In this document: piece after piece, positions 60,767-64,000 of the stretch | Layout: the number at the start of each line of letters is the position of its first letter | Numbering within the stretch: the stretch's first letter is position 1 | Source: Sphingomonas adhaesiva | Lineage (GTDB): Bacteria; Pseudomonadota; Alphaproteobacteria; Sphingomonadales; Sphingomonadaceae | Reading direction: 5' to 3' | DNA: 64,000 nt | Assembly (NCBI RefSeq): GCF_002374855.1 | Contig: NZ_NWVC01000003.1 | Location: 310,001-374,000, forward strand | Notes under the pieces: model-generated | The model's database searches: none | Told to the model about the DNA's origin: nothing | What the model saw: the letters and a program-made list of their open reading frames with translations, nothing else | Program-made: the position numbers and the translations under genes

Positions 60767-61474
60767 TCAGTCCGCGCCGGCGAGAATGGCCGACATCAGC
60801 GCGACGCGGCGGTCCGGCGGGTCCGTCGCGTCGATGCGTTGCGCGACGCAGGCCGCCATGCCGGTGATCTGCGCCACGGCGAAGCTGACGCCGTAAAGGT
60901 TGCGTGACGGCGCGACGCCCTCGATCGGGCGGGGATAGCCCGCCGCGCGCACGACATTCTGACCCGGAACGACACGCCAGGTCGCGCGCGGGCAGTCCCA
61001 GTCGAGGTCCACACCCAGCACGTCGGGCAATGCGCCGGGCCAGCACACGCTGTCGCCAGCGGTGCGCGCCGCGACGATCAGCACGCCGGCGGCCGCCGCT
61101 TCGGCGGTGACGGCGGCGAAGGCGTCGCGGTGCGCGGTGTTGGTGGAGCCGAGGCTGAGGTTCACGATGTCCGCGCGCGCGGCGATGCTCCAGCGGATCG
61201 CGGCGATCAGCGCGGCGGCGGATGCGCGCAACGCGTCGTGGAAGACGCGCACGGTCAGCAGTTCGGCATCGGGCGTGCGTTCCTGGATCGCGGCGGTGAC
61301 GGCGGTGCCGTGTCCGAGCCGGTCGAGCAGCGCGTGCGGCGTGTCGTCGATCCGCCCTTCGCGATCGACCGCAACGCCGCCCGCCAGTCGCGCGGCGTCG
61401 ATGTGTGGGTGGCGGGGATCCACGCCGCTGTCGATGATCGCGACGCGGATGCCGCGTCCGGTGGGCGGCGTCAC
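60767..61474 (-). CDS. qhpE: subtilisin-like protease QhpE (quinohemoprotein amine dehydrogenase maturation)
   Basis: A 235-residue S8 protease without signal peptide or prodomain. Triad: Asp15 (IIDSGVDP), His55 (LGHGTAV) and Ser197 (YGVSFAVAQ). The small size, cytoplasmic location and position behind an ABC transporter and a flavoprotein match QhpE, which trims the leader of the QhpC gamma subunit after QhpD cross-links it. The segment where subtilisins carry the oxyanion Asn (AAGN) reads AARTAGD, an unusual feature. It starts at GTG 61474, overlapping the transporter stop (GTGA). Confidence 0.82.
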   Translation of the reverse strand: MTPPTGRGIRVAIIDSGVDPRHPHIDAARLAGGVAVDREGRIDDTPHALLDRLGHGTAVTAAIQERTPDAELLTVRVFHDALRASAAALIAAIRWSIAARADIVNLSLGSTNTAHRDAFAAVTAEAAAAGVLIVAARTAGDSVCWPGALPDVLGVDLDWDCPRATWRVVPGQNVVRAAGYPRPIEGVAPSRNLYGVSFAVAQITGMAACVAQRIDATDPPDRRVALMSAILAGAD

Positions 61475-63192
61475 GTGGCGGGGGCGAGGTCTGGTTGCGT
61501 CACGTGCGCGCGGCCGTCGGCGATGCGCACGATCATGTCGGCGCGTGCCGCCAGCGACGGCTTGTGCGTAATGACGATCAGCGTCACGTCGGGCATCGCC
61601 GCGCGCAGCCGACCGGCGACCAGCGCCTCCGTCTCCTCGTCCAGTGCCGATGTGGGTTCGTCGAGGATCAGCACGTCGGGGCGGCGCAGCACCGCGCGCG
61701 CCAGCGCCAGCCGCTGGCGTTCCCCGGCGGACAGGGCGTGGCCGCGCTCCCCGGTGCGGGTCGCCAGACCTAGCGGCAGGCGCGCGACGAGCGTGTCGAG
61801 GCCGGCGACATGCACCGCCTCCGCCATGCGATCGGCTTCGACGGCGTCGAGGCCGAAGGCGATGTTCGCGGCGATCGTGTCGTTAAAGACATGCGGCACC
61901 TGCTCGATCAGGATGATCCGTCGGCGCAGATCGTCGAGCCGGACGCCGCGGATGTCGGTGCCGTCGATGAGGATGCGTCCCGCGTCGACATCGTGATAGC
62001 GGACCAGCAGGTCCGCCAGCGTCGACTTGCCGACGCCGCTGGGCCCGAGGATCGCGCAGAAGGCGCCGGCCGGGATGATGAGGTCGACGTCGGTCAGCAC
62101 CGCGTCGCGATCGTGGCGCCTGGCGACATGGTCGAAGCGGATATCGCGCGCGATCGGGGGCAGCGCGCGGGCGTCGGGCGCGTCGGTGACGTCGGGCGGC
62201 GTGTCGAACAGCGCGAAGATGCGCGCCAGCGAGACGCGCGTGGAGGCGAGGCCCGAACCCAGCCCCATCAGCACCTGGATCGGCGCGAACAGCCGCCCCT
62301 GATAGGTCATGAACGCCACCAGCGTGCCGATCGTCATGGTGCCGTCGACGATCATCGTGCCGCCGTACAGCACCACGGCGGCGGTGGAGGCGGTCAGCAG
62401 CGTGCCGGGCAGCGCGCCGGTGGCGAAGGAGGTGAGCTGCATGCGCAGCATCGCGGCGACGAAGGCGCGGTTATGCGCGCCGAAACGCGCCACTTCGCGC
62501 TCCCCGGCGCGCAGTGCGGTGACGGTGCGCATCCCCATGACGGTGTCGACCAGGAAGCTGCCGAGGTCGGCGCCGCGTTCGCGCATGTCGCGCGTCTGCG
62601 CGGTCAGGCGCCGCTGGCACAGCAGAAATGCGGCGAGGCACGCGGGGAGGAGGAGGGTGCCGACGACGAACAGGCGCCAGTTGAGCCACAGCATCAACGC
62701 GATGCTGCCGAGGAGGAACAGCACATTGCTGAGCACCGACAACAGGGTATCGGCGGCGACGCGCTGTACGTCGCTGACGTCGCTGTTGATGCGCGACATG
62801 AGGTCGCCGAGCCGGAAACCGGCGAAAAAGCGCGGTGAGAGCGTCTGGAGATGGCGCAGCAACGCCACGCGAATGTCGTACAGCATCGCCGCGGACAGCG
62901 CGACATAGCGGTAGCTGGCGAGCATGTTGAGCGCAAAGCCGACGATCGTCACGCCGAGCAGCGCGCCCGAAATCACGGCCAGCATTCGCAGATCGCCGCG
63001 CAGCAGCGCGTCGTCGATCATCAGTTTCGACAGATAGGGCTGCGCCAGATTGAGCGCGGTGGACAGCAGGCTGATCGCCAGCACGATGGCAAGGCGCGGT
63101 GCGTAAGGGCGCAGAAAGCGCCCCAGCCGACGGTAGGTGCGCCAGTCGGCGACCGCGGGCGGGGGGGCGGGAGGGGGCGGGGACGCGTTCAC
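61471..63192 (-). CDS. qhpF: ABC exporter QhpF (quinohemoprotein amine dehydrogenase maturation)
   Basis: A 573-residue half-transporter: Pro-rich N-terminus, six membrane segments (about 35-310), and an intact ATPase with Walker A GPSGVGKST, signature LSAGERQRLA and Walker B LILDEPTSALD. In the qhp system it is proposed to export the processed gamma subunit to the periplasm. The GTG start at 63192 overlaps the flavoprotein stop and its own stop overlaps qhpE (GTGA in both cases), a tightly coupled trio that supports the qhp assignment. Confidence 0.82.
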   Translation of the reverse strand: MNASPPPPAPPPAVADWRTYRRLGRFLRPYAPRLAIVLAISLLSTALNLAQPYLSKLMIDDALLRGDLRMLAVISGALLGVTIVGFALNMLASYRYVALSAAMLYDIRVALLRHLQTLSPRFFAGFRLGDLMSRINSDVSDVQRVAADTLLSVLSNVLFLLGSIALMLWLNWRLFVVGTLLLPACLAAFLLCQRRLTAQTRDMRERGADLGSFLVDTVMGMRTVTALRAGEREVARFGAHNRAFVAAMLRMQLTSFATGALPGTLLTASTAAVVLYGGTMIVDGTMTIGTLVAFMTYQGRLFAPIQVLMGLGSGLASTRVSLARIFALFDTPPDVTDAPDARALPPIARDIRFDHVARRHDRDAVLTDVDLIIPAGAFCAILGPSGVGKSTLADLLVRYHDVDAGRILIDGTDIRGVRLDDLRRRIILIEQVPHVFNDTIAANIAFGLDAVEADRMAEAVHVAGLDTLVARLPLGLATRTGERGHALSAGERQRLALARAVLRRPDVLILDEPTSALDEETEALVAGRLRAAMPDVTLIVITHKPSLAARADMIVRIADGRAHVTQPDLAPAT

Positions 63193-64000
63193 GCCGCCGC
63201 CATGCGGGGCACAAGGTCGAAATCGTGCAGGAGGTAACGAGGAGCGGGCATCGCGGAGAGGCGGTGCGTGCACGTTTCATGCCCCTGAATCAGCGCATCG
63301 TGCGCGGTGCGCCACCAGTGACCCGCCCCGCCGGCACGGTAGAACGGCACGCATAGCGCCAAGTGGCGCCGCATCGTGGCCAGCAGGAGCGCGTCATAAT
63401 GCGCGATCAGCGCCGCCCGATCGCCCCCCGACGCGATTCCCGCGACGACCGCGGCGGCCAGAATCGCCGCGCGGATCGTCTGCGCGGTGCCGTCGCCGCC
63501 GATCGGGTCGAACGCGATCGCCGCCGACCCGCAACCGATCCAGTCCGCCCCGCTGGTTGTCGCCGCGAGCCGGGGAACCGGATCGAAGACCGCGGTCGCC
63601 CCGTCGGTGACGATGACGCGTGGGGCGACGTGGCGGCTGCGGTCGCACGCCTCGTCCAGCGGCAGGCCGACGGACAGCAGCCAGCCGGTGCGCGCGCCGC
63701 ACGGGATCAGGAACAGCCAGCCGGCATCCAGCGATTCGATCCAGCAATCGTGCGCGTCGCGTTCATGGCGCAGCAGGACCGATGCGACGGTCGCGATCCG
63801 CGCGCCGAAGCGGGCCGGGGCGGGGAGCGCACGCGGATCGGTGACGATCGTCATGGCGGCAAGTTCGGCACCGTGCGACATCGGCGGGGCGGCGATCGCG
63901 GCGAGGGCGGCGGCGTCCACCACGATCGCGTCATGCGGCATCGCGACCGGATCGCCGCCGCCCCAGGCGACGATGCGCCGCGCGATCCGTGGCGCGTCGC
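63189..64000 (-). CDS. qhpG: FAD-dependent monooxygenase QhpG, C-terminal part (5' end outside the window)
   Basis: The frame stays open to the right edge, so the first part including the N-terminal FAD-binding motif is missing; about 270 residues are visible. RRIVAWGGGDP, WLFLIPCG, and especially WIGCGSAAIAFDPIGGDG match the C-terminal FAD region of halogenase-like flavoprotein monooxygenases, the family of LodB and QhpG. QhpG hydroxylates a Trp of QhpC to start cysteine tryptophylquinone formation. Coupled to qhpF by a GTGA overlap. LodB-like function is the alternative, but LodB is not found with qhpF/qhpE. Confidence 0.75.
   Translation of the reverse strand, partial: DAPRIARRIVAWGGGDPVAMPHDAIVVDAAALAAIAAPPMSHGAELAAMTIVTDPRALPAPARFGARIATVASVLLRHERDAHDCWIESLDAGWLFLIPCGARTGWLLSVGLPLDEACDRSRHVAPRVIVTDGATAVFDPVPRLAATTSGADWIGCGSAAIAFDPIGGDGTAQTIRAAILAAAVVAGIASGGDRAALIAHYDALLLATMRRHLALCVPFYRAGGAGHWWRTAHDALIQGHETCTHRLSAMPAPRYLLHDFDLVPRMAAA

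Noticed and set aside
1..64000. tRNA, rRNA, insertion sequences, prophage, CRISPR arrays
   Set aside because: Looked for by eye: no cloverleaf-like conserved tRNA ends, transposase motifs, integrases or regularly spaced repeats were found.

Overview
The window reads as chromosomal DNA of a GC-rich alphaproteobacterium of the Sphingomonas type. The evidence is uniformly high GC coding sequence, four TonB-dependent receptors paired with peptidases and catabolic enzymes, FixLJ beside a cytochrome bd operon, and a cobalamin riboswitch ahead of a mesX-mesD pair. I see no tRNA, rRNA, insertion sequence, prophage or CRISPR array.

Region 1 (1-12.4 kb) is a peptide or amino-acid scavenging cluster. 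It holds an amidohydrolase cut by the window edge, three exported S10 serine peptidases, a TonB receptor, a Tat-exported class V PLP enzyme, a fold-type I aminotransferase and an APC permease. Region 2 (12.4-17 kb) has a DUF4118 sensor kinase, a siderophore-type TonB receptor and a DUF1624 membrane protein. Region 3 (17-20.5 kb) has a 20-bp palindrome and a cobalamin riboswitch ahead of mesX-mesD (B12-independent methionine synthesis), then a LysR regulator.

Region 4 (20.5-35 kb) is the most interesting part. A TonB receptor diverges from a secreted fusion of cyanophycinase and isoaspartyl peptidase, which is followed by an Lrp-type regulator. Facing them is a tight operon astC-astD-astA-hglS-ydiJ, with an AstE-like exported deacylase upstream. 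Together they suggest uptake and complete breakdown of cyanophycin (poly-Asp with Arg or Lys side chains), with succinylated intermediates and a 2-oxoadipate to D-2-hydroxyglutarate to 2-oxoglutarate branch. astB is absent from the window.

Region 5 (35-49 kb) combines alcohol and aldehyde oxidation (adhP and an ExaC-like dehydrogenase) under a GAF-Fis regulator with a microaerobic operon (cydA-cydB-cydX-hemN-fixL-fixJ-receiver). cydDC diverges from this operon across a promoter carrying an 18-bp palindrome. Region 6 (49-57.7 kb) holds a TolC/HlyD/ABC exporter whose ATPase domain has lost its catalytic motifs, then a LysR regulator, an HCCA-isomerase-like protein, a small cytochrome c and a TPR-sulfotransferase. 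Region 7 (58-64 kb) has a TonB receptor and then qhpG-qhpF-qhpE, the maturation genes of quinohemoprotein amine dehydrogenase. qhpG runs off the right edge.
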